Shown here one piece after another: positions 28,186 to 39,102 of a stretch of 64,000 nt of DNA (the first letter of the stretch is position 1; each line of letters opens with the position of its first letter). The translations under genes were made by a program, and so were the position numbers. The DNA comes from Isoperla grammatica. Its lineage: Eukaryota; Arthropoda; Insecta; Plecoptera; Perlodidae. Below the pieces are notes generated by a model. The model worked only from the letters and a program-made list of their open reading frames with translations, made no database searches and was not told where the DNA came from. The DNA lies in contig OX246745.1 in the NCBI GenBank assembly GCA_945910005.1, positions 39,646,419 to 39,710,418 of the forward strand. The letters run 5' to 3'.

Positions 28186-29426
28186 CATATGAATCCGTGG
28201 ACCTCTCTGGACGCGGAAGCGAACAACTCTGTTAGACGAAACCCTGACCCAAATTAAATGTCGTAATTTCCATCTTCTCTAACAATGTTTACGATGAGAA
28301 AGTGGGCCCGGTATTCTGATAGAGCCAGGCGGGCACTCAGGCAGGTAGCGTCTCTTGTCATGACCTTTGAGGCTCCGAGCTGCTCCGAGCTGCTCCGAGC
28401 AGTCGTGAAACTGAGAGTTCAGAGGAAGACCCGACAAATGAAAGTGTGTATCAAGGTCAACACTTTATTGTCTTCTGTGTTGCAAGACGACTGGCGCAGC
28501 CACCAAACACTCTTTCTAGTGCTCTCAGTCAGAGGCTGGGGGAGGGTTTGGGTGGGCCTGAAAACTCGGCTGAAAATGATAGCAAAGTGAATTCAACTTC
28601 AGGTGGCCTGAACTATGGATATTATTGTGATTTTTTCTACGCAATTGTAATCCCAGCATTAGCCTTGTAACTAAGGAAAACCTCGGTAAAAATCTTCAAT
28701 CAGATTATTGCCGGTGGCCGGTATTGAACCGGCGACCTCCCGAGTTAGAGCCTCGTGTGCTTCGCACTGAGCCATCTCTGTCGGTAAATTGCAAGCAATT
28801 ATATCAACTATAGGCTCATGCTGGCGAGATTTCAAATTCAACCACTGCTTGATATCACTAATTTTGTATCTTTTACTAGCAACGCAAGCATTTACACTTT
28901 TAGGGGGGCTGGACTGGGGTCTGGGGCGACAAACTGACCTCGCTTACGTATGAGAAACCACCTGAACCGGCCGTAACTGTCGGTAGCAACTGTGGAGGAA
29001 CGGACAAAAACTCTCAGCTGCCAAGCGGCAACATAGAGATCTATCACACGGGTGTTATGTTGTTATGAATTGAAATAATTATTACCAACCAGCCCCAGAG
29101 CCATCCTGCCTGCCTGGAGACATGGATGGATAGTCCTTGGGCAGGTTTCCCACGGAAAATGTAAACTTATTATTATGCTTAAACTAGTAATGGACAATGG
29201 GAGTAAAGATAAGCCCCATGATAGTAGTGGCTTGCAATGGGGGCGCCCCCACTGGAACTGGGTATCTAAAATCATGCTCACGGAAGTAAAATCTTATCGT
29301 TTTGGAAACCGATTCTGACCTCGAAAAGTTATCTTACGTTTATTGAAAACGCTAAAAGAGATGAACACAAGCGGGCTTACTCGAATATATGGCAGTCAAT
29401 ATAATAGGGAATGAGCATTCATGTGC
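28186..29426. other. Non-array DNA between two arrays; no gene recognised
   Basis: Apart from the SINE at 28600-28790 I see no coding or RNA gene. Small features: a 10-bp motif GCTCCGAGCT repeated about three times near 28373-28402, and a G-rich stretch near 28903-28925. Open frames are at most about 100 codons and none resembles a known family. Confidence 0.6.
28600..28790 (-). mobile_element. tRNA-derived SINE copy 1
   Basis: On the minus strand, 28784 down to about 28711 is tRNA-like. An A-box-like TGGCTCAGTG lies near the 5' end, and a B-box-like GGTTCAATACC sits inside a T-arm with matching GCCGGT/ACCGGC sides. The tRNA-like head is followed by a non-tRNA body: GATTGAAGATTTTTACCGAG, GTTTTCCTTAGTTACAAGG, CTAATGCTGGGATTACAATT. 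The same order (head, ATTGAAG, CCGAGGTTYTCCT) recurs in the copy at 35195-35312, so this is a family and not a lone tRNA. The acceptor stem does not close as a proper tRNA. Transcription would be by RNA polymerase III. The 3' limit is approximate. Confidence 0.72.
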
Positions 29427-30282
29427 GCATAATGGCCCGTCTCATAGGTCAGCATAACGGCCCGTCTCATAGGTCAGCATAATGGCCCGTCTCATAGGTC
29501 AGCATAATGGCCCGTCTCATAGGTCAGCATAACGGCCCGTCTCATAGGTCAGCATAATGGCCCGTCTCATAGGTCAGCATAACGGCCCGTCTCATAGGTC
29601 AGCATAATGGCCCGTCTCATAGGTCAGCATAATGGCCCGTCTCATAGGTCAGCATAATGGCCCGTCTCATAGGTCAGCATAATGGCCCGTCTCATAGGTC
29701 AGCATAACGGCCCGTCTCATAGGTCAGCATAATGGCCCGTCTCATAGGTCAGCATAACGGTCCGTCTCATAGGTCAGCATAATGGCCCGTCTCATAGGTC
29801 AGCATAACGGCCCGTCTCATAGGTCAGCATAATGGCCCGTCTCATAGGTCAGCATAACGGCCCGTCTCATAGGTCAGCATAATGGCCCGTCTCATAGGTC
29901 AGCATAATGGCCCGTCTCATAGGTCAGCATAATGGCCCGTCTCATAGGTCAGCATAACGGCCCGTCTCATAGGTCAGCATAACGGCCCGTCTCATAGGTC
30001 AGCATAACGGCCCGTCTCATAGGTCAGCATAATGGCCCGTCTCATAGGTCAGCATAATGGCCCATCTCATAGGTCAGCATAACGGCCCGTCTCATAGGTC
30101 AGCATAATGGCCCGTGTCATAGGTCAGCATAATGGCCCGTCTCATAGGTCAGCATAATGGCCCGTCTCATAGGTCAGCATAATGGCCCGTGTCATAGGTC
30201 AGCATAATGGCCCGTCTCATAGGTCAGCATAACGGCCCGTCTCATAGGTCAGCATAATGGCCCGTCTCATAGGTCAGCATAA
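29427..30282. repeat. 25-bp minisatellite array (about 34 units)
   Basis: Head-to-tail unit CAGCATAATGGCCCGTCTCA plus TAGGT, very homogeneous. Nearly all variation is at one position, AACGG against AATGG, a CpG-to-TpG type transition; rare variants are CCGTGTC, CCCATC and GGTCCG. A 25-bp unit on this base composition meets stops regularly, so no long open frame is produced, unlike the neighbouring arrays. Confidence 0.96.
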
Positions 30283-31082
30283 GTTAGTGTGGACACTTTT
30301 AGACAAATTGAAATGTATCCCGACATAGGACGTAGGAAATTAGTGTGGTAATAGAATGCAGCAGGATCAAAATAATCCACCAAAGCCAAGCCAACCTTTA
30401 ATAAAATGACCAGCACACATATTAGAAACCAATCTAGCTCATACATAACATATGAAGAAAGTTTATAGATAGAACGAATACAAATGCCCGACATGGACCA
30501 AATTCCCCGGCCAATCAGATCAGAGAAGGAGTATCAAGGTTATTACACAATAAGATAGATCCTCTGCTTCATAATGAATGTGAGATTGATGGTCTGAAAG
30601 CCTTGACAATGTATCTCTCTCAATACGATACCGCCAGGCTGCTGTGGGACCGCCTCACTAACCTGGTGATGTGGGAGGGGGGGAGTAGCCTTCTCAGACT
30701 GTTCGTCCACACCGCACGTAAAGCCTCCAAGTCACTTTCAGATGAAGAGGCAACAAGAAATTGTTTTATGTCGGGCATTTCCACTTTTCGTGCAAAGCTC
30801 CTCATAAGGGCTAGGATTTTTATGAACTATCATATATTTAATTTTGTGTTTTAAATAATATGTTTCTTTTAGTGCTCCCTGATAGATAAAATGCAAGAGT
30901 TTTCGGGCATATAAGCACATATTTGTTTCAAGTGCATATTCTTCTTTTTTTAACTGCATATTTGCATTTTTAATACGTTTTGTAATTTCTATACAACCAA
31001 CTAAAGTGCATTTCAGGAAAAGAAATGCCAGGTAAATTTCCCCTTCTCGTTACCACCTCCACTCGGCACGGGTGACAGTGCT
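30283..31082. other. Non-array DNA; no gene recognised
   Basis: A few overlapping short frames exist on both strands at 30600-30960 (60-83 codons). None has a motif I can name. The sequence turns AT-rich after 30820. Nothing else is supported here. Confidence 0.55.
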
Positions 31083-34000
31083 CGCGAGGCGTAACCCGAA
31101 CAGCTGTCCAGCCCTATCGCCTCGTACTCCTAACAACTGAGCAGCCCTATCGCCTCGTACTCCTAACAACTGAGCAGCCCTATCGCCTCGTACTCCTAAC
31201 AACTGAGCAGCCCTATCGCCTCGTACTCCTAACAACTGAGCAGCCCTATCGCCTCGTACTCCTAACAACTGAGCAGCCCTATCGCCACGTACTCCTAACA
31301 ACTGAGCAGCCCTATCGCCTCGTACTCCTAACAACTGAGCAGCCCTATCGCCTCGTACTCCTAACAACTGAGCAGCCCTATCGCCTCGTACTCCTAACAA
31401 CTGAGCAGCCCTATCGCCTCGTACTCCTAACAACTGAGCTGCCCTATCGCCTCGTACTCCTAACAACTGAGCAGCCCTATCGCCTCGTACTCCTAACAAC
31501 TGAGCAGCCCTATCGCCTCGTACTCCTAACAACTGAGCTGCCCTATCGCCTCGTACTCCGAACAGCTGTCCAGCCCTATCGCCTCGTACTCCTAACAACT
31601 GAGCAGGCCTATCGCCTCGTACTCCTAACAACTGAGCAGCCCTATCGCCTCGTACTCCTAACAACTGAGCTGCCCGATCGCCTCGTACTCCGAACAGCTG
31701 TCCAGCCCTATCGCCTCGTACTCCTAACAACTGAGCTGCCCTATCGCCTCGTACTAATAACAACTGAGCAGCCCTATCGCCTCGTACTCCTAACAACTGA
31801 GCAGCCCTATCGCCTCGTACTCCTAACAACTGAGCAGCCCTATCGCCTCGTACTCCTAACAACTGAGCAGCCCTATCGCCTCGTACTCCTAACAACTGAG
31901 CAGCCCTATCGCCTCGTACTCCTAACAACTGAGCAGCCCTATCGCCTCGTACTCCTAACAACTGAGCAGCCCTATCGCCTCGTACTCCTAACAACTGAGC
32001 AGCTCTGTCGCCTCGTACTCCTAACAACTGAGCAGCCCTATCGCCTCGTACTCTGAACAGCTGTCCAGCCCTATCGCCTCGTACTCCTAACAACTGAGCA
32101 GCCCTATCGCCTCGTACTCCTAACAACTGAGCAGCCCTATCGCCTCGTACTCCTAACAACTGAGCAGCCCTATCGCCTCGTACTCCTAACAACTGAGCAG
32201 CCCTATCGCCTCGTACTCCGAACAGCTGTCCAGCCCTATCGCCTCGTACTCCTAACAACTGAGCTGCCCTATCGCCTCGTACTCCTAACAACTGAGCAGC
32301 CCTATCGCCTCGTACTCTGAACAGCTGTCCAGCCCTATCGCCTCGTACTCCTAACAACTGAGCAGCCCTATCGCCTCGTACTCCTAACAACTGAGCAGCC
32401 CTATCGCCTCGTACTCCGAACAGCTGTCCAGCCCTATCGCCTCGTACTCCTAACAACTGAGCAGCCCTATCGCCTCGTACTCCTAACAACTGAGCAGCCC
32501 TATCGCCTCGTACTCCTAACAACTGAGCTGCCCTATCGCCTCGTACTCCTAACAACTGAGCAGCTCTGTCGCCTCGTACTCCTAACAACTGAGCAGCCCT
32601 ATCGCCTCGTACTCCGAACAGCTGTCCAGCCCTATCGCCTCGTACTCCTAACAACTGAGCAGCCCTATCGCCTCGTACTCCTAACAACTGAGCAGCCCTA
32701 TCACCTCGTACTCCTAACAACTGAGCTGCCCTATCGCCTCGTACTCCTAACAACTGAGCAGCTCTGTCGCCTCGTACTCCTAACAACTGAGCAGCCCTAT
32801 CGCCTCGTACTCTGAACAGCTGTCCAGCCCTATCGCCTCGTACTCCTAACAACTGAGCAGCCCTATCGCCTCGTACTCCTAACAACTGAGCAGCCCTATC
32901 GCCTCGTACTCTGAACAGCTGTCCAGCCCTATCGCCTCGTACTCCTAACAACTGAGCAGCCCTATCGCCTCGTACTCCTAACAACTGAGCAGCCCTATCG
33001 CCTCGTACTCCTAACAACTGAGCAGCCCTATCGCCTCGTACTCCTAACAACTGAGCAGCCCTATCGCCTCGTACTCCTAACAACTGAGCAGCCCTATCGC
33101 CTCGTACTCCGAACAGCTGTCCAGCCCTATCGCCTCGTACTCCTAACAACTGAGCAGCCCTATCGCCTCGTACTCCTAACAACTGAGCAGCCCTATCACC
33201 TCGTACTCCTAACAACTGAGCAGCCCTATCGCCTCGTACTCCTAACAACTGAGCAGCCCTATCACCTCGTACTCCTAACAACTGAGCTGCCCTATCGCCT
33301 CGTACTCCTAACAACTGAGCAGCCCTATCGCCTCGTACTCTGAACAGCTGTCCAGCCCTATCGCCTCGTACTCCTAACAACTGAGCAGCCCTATCGCCTC
33401 GTACTCCTAACAACTGAGCAGCCCTATCGCCTCGTACTCCTAACAACTGAGCTGCCCTATCGCCTCGTACTCCTAACAACTGAGCAGCCCTATCGCCTCG
33501 TACTCCTAACAACTGAGCAGCCCTATCGCCTCGTACTCCTAACAACTGAGCAGCCCTATCGCCTCGTACTCCTAACAACTGAGCAGCCCTATCGCCTCGT
33601 ACTCCTAACAACTGAGCAGCCCTATCGCCTCGTACTCCTAACAACTGAGCAGCCCTATCGCCTCGTGTGGCCTCGTACTCCTAACAACTGAGCAGCCCTA
33701 TCGCCTCGTACTCCGAACAGCTGTCCAGCCCTATCGCCTCGTACTCCTAACAACTGAGCAGCCCTATCGCCTCGTACTCCTAACAACTGAGCTGCCCTAT
33801 CGCCTCGTACTCCTAACAACTGAGCAGCCCTATCGCCTCGTACTCCTAACAACTGAGCAGCCCTATCGCCTCGTACTCCGAACAGCTGTCCAGCCCTATC
33901 GCCTCGTACTCCTAACAACTGAGCAGCCCTATCGCCTCGTACTCCTAACAACTGAGCAGCCCTATCGCCTCGTACTCCTAACAACTGAGCTGCCCTATCG

Positions 34001-34093
34001 CCTCGTACTCCTAACAACTGAGCAGCCCTATCGCCTCGTACTCCTAACAACTGAGCAGCCCTATCGCCTCGTACTCCTAACAACTGAGCAGCC
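31083..34093. repeat. 33-bp minisatellite array (about 91 units)
   Basis: Unit CCTATCGCCTCGTACTCCTA plus ACAACTGAGCAGC, 33 bp or 11 codons. On the minus strand this reads as an 11-residue repeat LLGVRGDRAAQ, open for 864 codons (31050-33644) and again for 148 codons in another frame (33655-34101). The break is an irregular unit at about 33660-33675 carrying an extra TGTGGCCTCG-like 10 bp. A second unit type has GAACAGCTGTCC in place of the CTAACAACTGAGCAGC end (reads GQLFGVRG) and is scattered about 19 times through the array. Other variants are GAGCTGCC, CTCTGTCGCC and TATCACC. No flanking unique coding sequence, signal or domain supports a protein. Confidence 0.96.
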
Positions 34094-34975
34094 TCTAGCA
34101 ACGAGTCTCATGAAACATCACACATTTCTGGCCGTTAGCTCATCCTCGTAGGACGAGTTTTCGTTTTGTTTTGCTGTGAAGAAGATCCCTGTCCTAGCAA
34201 CAATAATTACCAGTCAGCGAGGACTGGTGGCCTTGAAAGGAAATAACTGAACATCATAATGATCCATGTAGCCGTGCTTTGTGTGTCCCTGAGACGAGTA
34301 CGGGGCCCCATGGCAGATAGCCTAGCCCGCAGCCATTGTCCGGCGCGCACAGCATTATTGGCGCGCGGAGCCATCGCAGGCGTCTCTAAGCTCTCACGGT
34401 TCAACAATATTATTAGAAACAAAAATACAAATCCATCAGACAACTCCTATAAATATCAAGACTCCATAGCGCCGTTTGTTCTTATGTATGCGAACATATC
34501 TTTCAGTGCACTTGTGCCACCCACAACAATGAAATATGTATGCTTATTGTAAGAACAGCCCCGCCTGGTTGCATACCGCATACCGCATACCGTGTGAGCA
34601 AACACAACCACTAACCGCCTTCCCCTCCCGGGCTAACAGTGATGACCCTCCAATAAGTAACAGAAACTGTCGCCTCGTACGACAGGCAGAACTACCTGGA
34701 ACAAATTTACCCCGTACCCCAACGGCGCATTAGTATAACAGTTGTCTATCGGGTTGGAGGGTTGGAGGGGGGGAGGGAATAGGTGGGTATGCGCCACCCT
34801 GTGGCCTACAGGGTGGACCATACCCACCCAGTTTTAGGGAATTTTAAAAATTGCTCAATTTAATAATTGATCGATGATTGTGGCAGACCTGTAAACGGTG
34901 ACCCTGGTGCTCTTGTGGCAACTACGAGGCACACATAAAGGTAATAATGTCCGCCAGTGAAACTCTCCCCAGTCA
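34094..34975. other. Non-array DNA with small inverted repeats; no gene recognised
   Basis: Short open frames on both strands at 34207-34552 overlap each other and match nothing I know. A 7-bp CATACCG word is repeated three times near 34573-34593. CTGTCGCCTCGTACGACAG at about 34667 is a 6-bp-arm hairpin that also contains the core of the 33-bp array unit next door. The strong hairpin at 34782-34828 is listed separately. Confidence 0.55.
34782..34828. repeat. Strong stem-loop, 21-bp arms and 5-nt loop
   Basis: The left arm 34782-34802 begins GGTGGGTATGCGCCACCC, and the right arm 34808-34828 ends GTGGACCATACCCACC. They pair over 21 positions with about two mismatches around the loop GGCCT. It sits just after a G-rich GGAGGGGGGGAGGG stretch. 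It could be the end of an unrecognised transposable element, but no terminal signature or target duplication is visible. Confidence 0.7.
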
Positions 34976-35001
34976 CCCCCCCCCCCCCCCCCCCTTTCTC
35001 G

Positions 35002-35079
<78 letters not shown>

Positions 35080-35110
35080 CTCATTGTTCCTCTCTGTATC
35101 CCCCCCCCCC
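34976..35110. repeat. Poly-C, (CT)n and poly-C tracts
   Basis: About 19 consecutive C at 34976-34994, then CTTTCTCGCA, then about 37 CT repeats from about 35003 to 35076, an imperfect GCTCTCATTG, and a second run of 11 C at 35100-35110. The pyrimidine/purine mirror asymmetry over about 135 bp is the composition known to favour triplex or other non-B structure. All frames through it are low-complexity by-products (Ser-Leu or Arg-Glu). Confidence 0.95.
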
Positions 35111-35194
35111 GTCCTATCAGTTATCGTATCTCAGTCGTAGACAAAAAAGTACAGATTTTTCTAAAATTTCCTTATTAGTAAACCTCAGCGAATA

Positions 35195-35312
35195 TTCCTC
35201 TTAGTACCACTGAGGAGAACCTCGGACAAACCCTTCAATCAGGACTCCCGATGTCCGGCATCGAATCGGCGACCTCCTAATAAGATTGTCACCGTTGAGC
35301 TGCCTCTATTGG
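35195..35312 (-). mobile_element. tRNA-derived SINE copy 2 (diverged)
   Basis: On the minus strand this has an A-box-like GCAGCTCAACGG near 35300, a B-box-like GATTCGATGCC near 35265, and the same body as the 28.6-28.8 kb copy: TGATTGAAGGGTTTGTCCGA followed by GGTTCTCCTCAGTGGTAC. The shared AGGTCGCCG before the B box and CCGAGGTTYTCCT after the head tie the two copies together. It is truncated in the body and more diverged. Its 3' limit is uncertain because the AT-rich sequence beyond is not shared. Confidence 0.6.
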
Positions 35313-35726
35313 GAGGTCAAGGAGTATGACAGTTATGACAGTGTAGTTCAGGTTCGAACCCACGTTCACACCCGCGGACGACGACGTGAGAACATTTTAT
35401 TGAGACTAAATTGTAAGCAACATGAAATAAAGGACACTGGCAAAGAACAAAAGACTAGTGAAACCTTTTGTTATTACTTATACCCGCCCGCACCCAAGGT
35501 TAAAGTCTGGCCACTCATAATAGAAACGAAAGGTTTAGATGTAATGGCCCATGTTTGTGTACAGAATCATATATAACCGGCTTGTAAATTAAGACACTAG
35601 AAAAACACGGTTATTTACCTTACACGTTGCGAAGAAAAAAGATTACGTTAATTTGTTATGATGAAAAACTTCGTCTTACGAAGTACGCTTCGGAAAGGGT
35701 GTATTAATAATATTATATTATACTTG
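35313..35726. other. Non-array DNA; no gene recognised
   Basis: One plus-strand frame of 96 codons (35286-35576) has no recognisable motif. The sequence grades into the AT-rich region carrying the dispersed element copies. Confidence 0.5.
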
Positions 35727-36452
35727 GAAAACGCTCTGTTTGACGCGTTGATAAGCGAGCGCGTCCATATCTACGAACTTTCTCGCGAAAAGTTTTCAAA
35801 GCTAAAAAACAACAATTAACAACAATACAAGAATGCGCATTGCAAACATTTTTTCTAATTTCCATAGCTATTATACTTCCCGACATTTTTGTACATCGTG
35901 CAGTGTGCGTTGCTAATATGTTTCGTTGTCATTTTGTTTAGTATTTTCGCCGCGGTCCGCCACCGTTACTTAAACTTATTGACAGCAATAGAAATGTAAT
36001 TTCTGCCTCTAAAACGTATCAGATCGTGTTTATATTAGTATATTCGTGACCGGACAAACTTTTACTATAATATAGACACCTCACATTTTGCTGTTTCTGT
36101 GTTTCAGAAAAAATATTTTCGAGTAACTTTTTTGTAACTTTGCCAATACTTACCAAATGACCATTAAATGAACACATTTGTGACCGAAAAATGTTTATAA
36201 AAATATGGCTATCTCGAATTTTGCCGCCATTTTGTTTCAGAAAAATATTTTACAGTAACTACGGTGTAACTTCTTAACTTTTCAAACGTTTTTCCCACAA
36301 AACTATACACCTTCAATCCACATCGAGGCTAGTGCATGGTCCAAATTTCAAGTTGAACGGACTTTCCGTTCGACCACTATCGACAGATGTAAAAAAAAAA
36401 AAAAAAAAAACAGAACGAAGTTCCATAAAGGTCTAATTTCGCTCGCTTAGTT
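35727..36452 (+). repeat. Dispersed AT-rich element, most complete uninterrupted copy
   Basis: Starts around GGAAAACGCTCTGTTTGACG and GTTGATAAGCGAGCGCGTCC, and ends in TTTCGCTCGCTTAGTTATTA. AAGCGAGCG near the left end (35753) and CGCTCGCTT near the right end (36440-36448) are a 9-bp inverted repeat, so the element is terminal-inverted-repeat-like, about 0.7 kb. An A-tract (about 36391-36410) lies near the 3' side. No coding capacity is recognised. Other copies: 14703-14991, 36463-39016 (split) and 39103-39409. No target duplication can be read, because the next copy begins about 10 bp away. Confidence 0.75.
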
Positions 36453-36462
36453 ATTATAAACT

Positions 36463-36729
36463 AGGAAAACGCTCTGTGTGACGCGTTGATAAGCGAGCGC
36501 GTCCATATCAACATTTTATCTGGCGACAAGTTCTTAAATCAAATAAATACAACAATTAACAACAATATTAGAATGCGCTTTGCAAACATTTTTCTAATTT
36601 TCATAGCTATTAAACGTCCAAATATTGTTGAACGTCGTGCAGTGTGCGTTGCTAAGATTTTTCGTTGTCTTGTTTTCAGCACGGTCCGCGACCGTTACTT
36701 ACACTTATTGAGAGCAATAGAAATGTAAT
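36463..36729 (+). repeat. Dispersed element copy 3, left part
   Basis: Begins GGAAAACGCTCTGTGTGACG and follows the 35727 copy up to AGCAATAGAAATGTAAT, where homology stops abruptly at the 1.84-kb insertion. It resumes at 38576. This gives a clean before/after comparison that dates the insertion as younger than this copy. Confidence 0.78.
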
Positions 36730-37022
36730 ATTACATGAAAACAATATTTTTTTTAAAACAACGCTTATATTTAAATGCACTAAAAATTAATAAATAAATT
36801 TTCGCCCAACAAATTTTTGCCTCACTCGGAAAATAAAAGCGTTGGGCGCTTTCCCTGCATAAACAGTAGAATACTGCAATCTATGTCAATACCGAAAGCG
36901 CCCAACGCTTTTATTTTCCGAGTGAGGCAAAAATTTGTTGGGCGAAAATTTATTTTTAAATTTTTAGTGCATTTAAATATAAGCGTTGTTTTAAAATAAA
37001 TATTTTTTTCATGAAATATTAT
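36728..37022. repeat. Large foldback inverted repeat, ~125-bp arms and ~43-nt loop
   Basis: The left arm (about 36728-36852) contains AACGCTTATATTTAAATGCA, TTCGCCCAACAAATTTTTGC, CTCACTCGGAAAATAAAAGC and GTTGGGCGCTTT. The right arm (about 36895-37022) contains their reverse complements in reverse order, with only a few differences in the outer AT-rich part. The inner ~85 bp are nearly perfect. The loop is about 36853-36894. Arms this similar imply recent origin or ongoing homogenisation. Confidence 0.9.
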
Positions 37023-38569
37023 TTTATACTTTTTAGTCTTAAAGAATCTTGCAATCGAATATATATCGAATATCGAAAAATTAATTATGATGGTTTAATT
37101 GATTATTTAGTAAATATGACAATTGATTCAAGTATTGTCATTAAGAATACGTCTGTGTGAAAAGTTTCAGCTCAATTCGACGTTCGAAAGTGGGTGTTTT
37201 ATCGATTCCCATATAAAACATCAATTAATTAATTATGAAGGCTTATTTGATTATTTAGTAAATATGACAATTGATTTATGTATTGTCATTAAGAATACGC
37301 CTGTGTGAAAACTTTCAACTTGATTCGACGTTGAGAAGTGGGTGAAACATCGATTCCCATATAAAACATTAATTAATTATGATGAATTAATTGACTATTT
37401 TTAGTAAATATGACAATTGATTCGTGTATTGTCATTAAGAATACGTCTGTGTGAAAACTTTCAGCTCAATTCGACGTTCGGAAGTGGGTTAAACATCGAT
37501 TCCCATATAAAACATTAATTAATTATGATGAATTAATTGAATATTTAGTAAATATGACAGTTGATTCGTGTATTGTCATTAAGAATACGTCTGTGTGAAA
37601 ACTTTTAGCTCAATTTGACGTTCGGAAGTGGGTGAAATATCGATTCCCATATAAAACATCAATTAATTAATTATGATGGCTTAATTGATTATTTAGTACA
37701 TATGACAATTGATTCATGTATTGTCATTAAGAATGTTTGTGTGAAAACTTTCAGCTCAATTCAACGTTGGAAAGTGGGTGAAATATCGATTCCCATATAA
37801 AACATCAATTAATTAATTATGATTAATTAATTAATTATTTAGTAAATATGACAATTGATTCATGTATGAATACGTCTGTGTGAAAACTTTCAACTCGATG
37901 TGACGTTGGGAAGTGGATTAAACATCGATTTCCATATAAAACATTAATAAATTAATTATGATGAATAAATTGCCAATTTAGTAAATATGACAGTTGATTC
38001 ATGTATTATCATCAAGAATACGTCTGTGTAAAAAATTTCAGCTTGATCGGACATCTAAAAGTGGGTGAAACATCGATTCCCATATAAAACATTAATTAAT
38101 TATGATGAATTAATTGACTATTTTTAGTAAATATGACAATTGATTCGTGTTTTGTCATTAAGAATACGTCTGTGTGAAAACTTTCAACTCGATGTGACGT
38201 TTGGAAGTGGGTTAAACATCGATTTCCATATAAAACATTAATTAATTAATTATGATGAATTAATTGACAATTTAGTAAAAATGACAGTTGATTCATGTAT
38301 TGTCATTAGGAATACGTCTGTGTAAAAATTTTCAGCTTGATCGGACATTTAGAAGTAGGTGGAATATAAACATCGATTTCCATATAAAACATTAATTAAT
38401 TAATTATTATGAATTAATTGACAATTTAGTAAATATGACAGTTGATTCATGTATTGTCATCAAGAATACGTCTGTGTAAGAAATTTAAGCTTGATCGGAC
38501 ATCTAGAAGTAGGTGGAATATCGATTCAAAGATTCCGTCCAGACAAACAAGGCAAGTTAATATAAGCGT
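36730..38569. mobile_element. Composite insertion: palindromic head plus 147-bp tandem core
   Basis: The boundaries are defined by the interrupted host repeat. TGTAAT occurs at 36724-36729 and again at 38570-38575, a possible 6-bp duplication; an extra AAT follows on the right. Near the left end is AACGCTTATATTTAA and near the right end is TTAATATAAGCGT, a short terminal inverted repeat. The left third is a large foldback, and the rest is about ten ~147-bp tandem units. No protein is recognised. The architecture resembles bivalve pearl-type and Helentron-associated elements, which carry tandem cores, but the ends do not prove a family. Confidence 0.68.
37055..38541. repeat. ~147-bp tandem repeat (about 10 units) inside the composite insertion
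   Basis: The landmark ATCGATTYCCATATAAAAC recurs at about 37203, 37351, 37497, 37641, 37787, 37925, 38073, 38220 and 38373, a spacing of 138-153 and mostly 146-148 bp. Each unit continues with ATTAATTAATTATGATG, ATTTAGTAAATATGACA, TTGATTCATGTATTGTCATT, AAGAATACGTCTGTGTGAAA and a TTCGACGTTCGGAAGTGGGT-like end. Units are 80-90 percent alike by eye, so older than the minisatellites. The sequence is strongly AT-rich and has no coding content. Confidence 0.92.
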
Positions 38570-38575
38570 TGTAAT

Positions 38576-39016
38576 AATTTTTGTCTCTAATACGTATCAA
38601 ACCGCATTTAAATTAGTATATTCGTGACCGGACGAAAATTTACTATATTATAGCCACCTCACAATTTGCTGTTACTGTGTTTCAGAAAATTATTTTCTTT
38701 GTGTAACTTTGCCAATATCAGATCCCCATAACACAAACATATTCGAAACCGGAAAAATCTTTATAAAATATGGCAAACACATTTTGCTGCCAGTTTGTTT
38801 CAGAAAAATATTTTGTGGTAACTATGGTGTAACTTTGTAACTTTTCGATCGATTTTGCCACAAAACTACACACCTTCAATCCACATCGAGGCTTGTAGAT
38901 AGTTTACATTTCAACTTGATCGGACCTTTCGTTCGGCCGCTATCGACAGACATAAAAACAAAAAACAAGGAAGTGCCATAAAGGTCTAATGGAGACGCTC
39001 GCTTCGCTCGCTTGAT
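38576..39016 (+). repeat. Dispersed element copy 3, right part
   Basis: Resumes with AATTTTTGTCTCTAATACG, which aligns with AATTTCTGCCTCTAAAACG of the intact copy, and continues through TTCGTGACCGGACGAAAATT, CCACATCGAGGCTTGTAGAT and CGTTCGGCCGCTATCGACAG to the CGCTCGCTTCGCTCGCTT terminus. Together with 36463-36729 it forms one element split by the 1.84-kb insertion. Confidence 0.78.
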
Positions 39017-39102
39017 GAACAAGTATTAATGACAGTAACGACTGAAGTTGAACAAGGTACCTCATGGAAATACTTGACAATACATCCGTATTGTCCGTAC
39101 TG

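Noticed and set aside
21453..28257. Cys/His-rich or Trp/Gly-rich long frames as metal-binding proteins
   Set aside because: Several frames on both strands are open together through the same array, as expected from unit composition.
28711..28784. Functional tRNA gene
   Set aside because: The A and B boxes look good, but the acceptor stem does not pair and the sequence continues into a SINE body that recurs at 35.2 kb.
30600..30960. Small gene on either strand
   Set aside because: Overlapping frames of 60-83 codons on both strands, with no recognisable motif and no conserved neighbour.
31050..33644. 864-codon frame with LLGVRGDRAAQ repeats as a gene
   Set aside because: An 11-codon stop-free unit explains it. 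An irregular unit shifts the frame near 33665 without any sign of selection to keep it open.
34782..34828. Helitron 3' terminal hairpin
   Set aside because: The stem is longer than usual and no CTRR end follows at the expected short distance.
34860..35084. Arg-Glu or Ser-Leu repeat proteins around 35 kb
   Set aside because: They are translations of the (CT)n tract.
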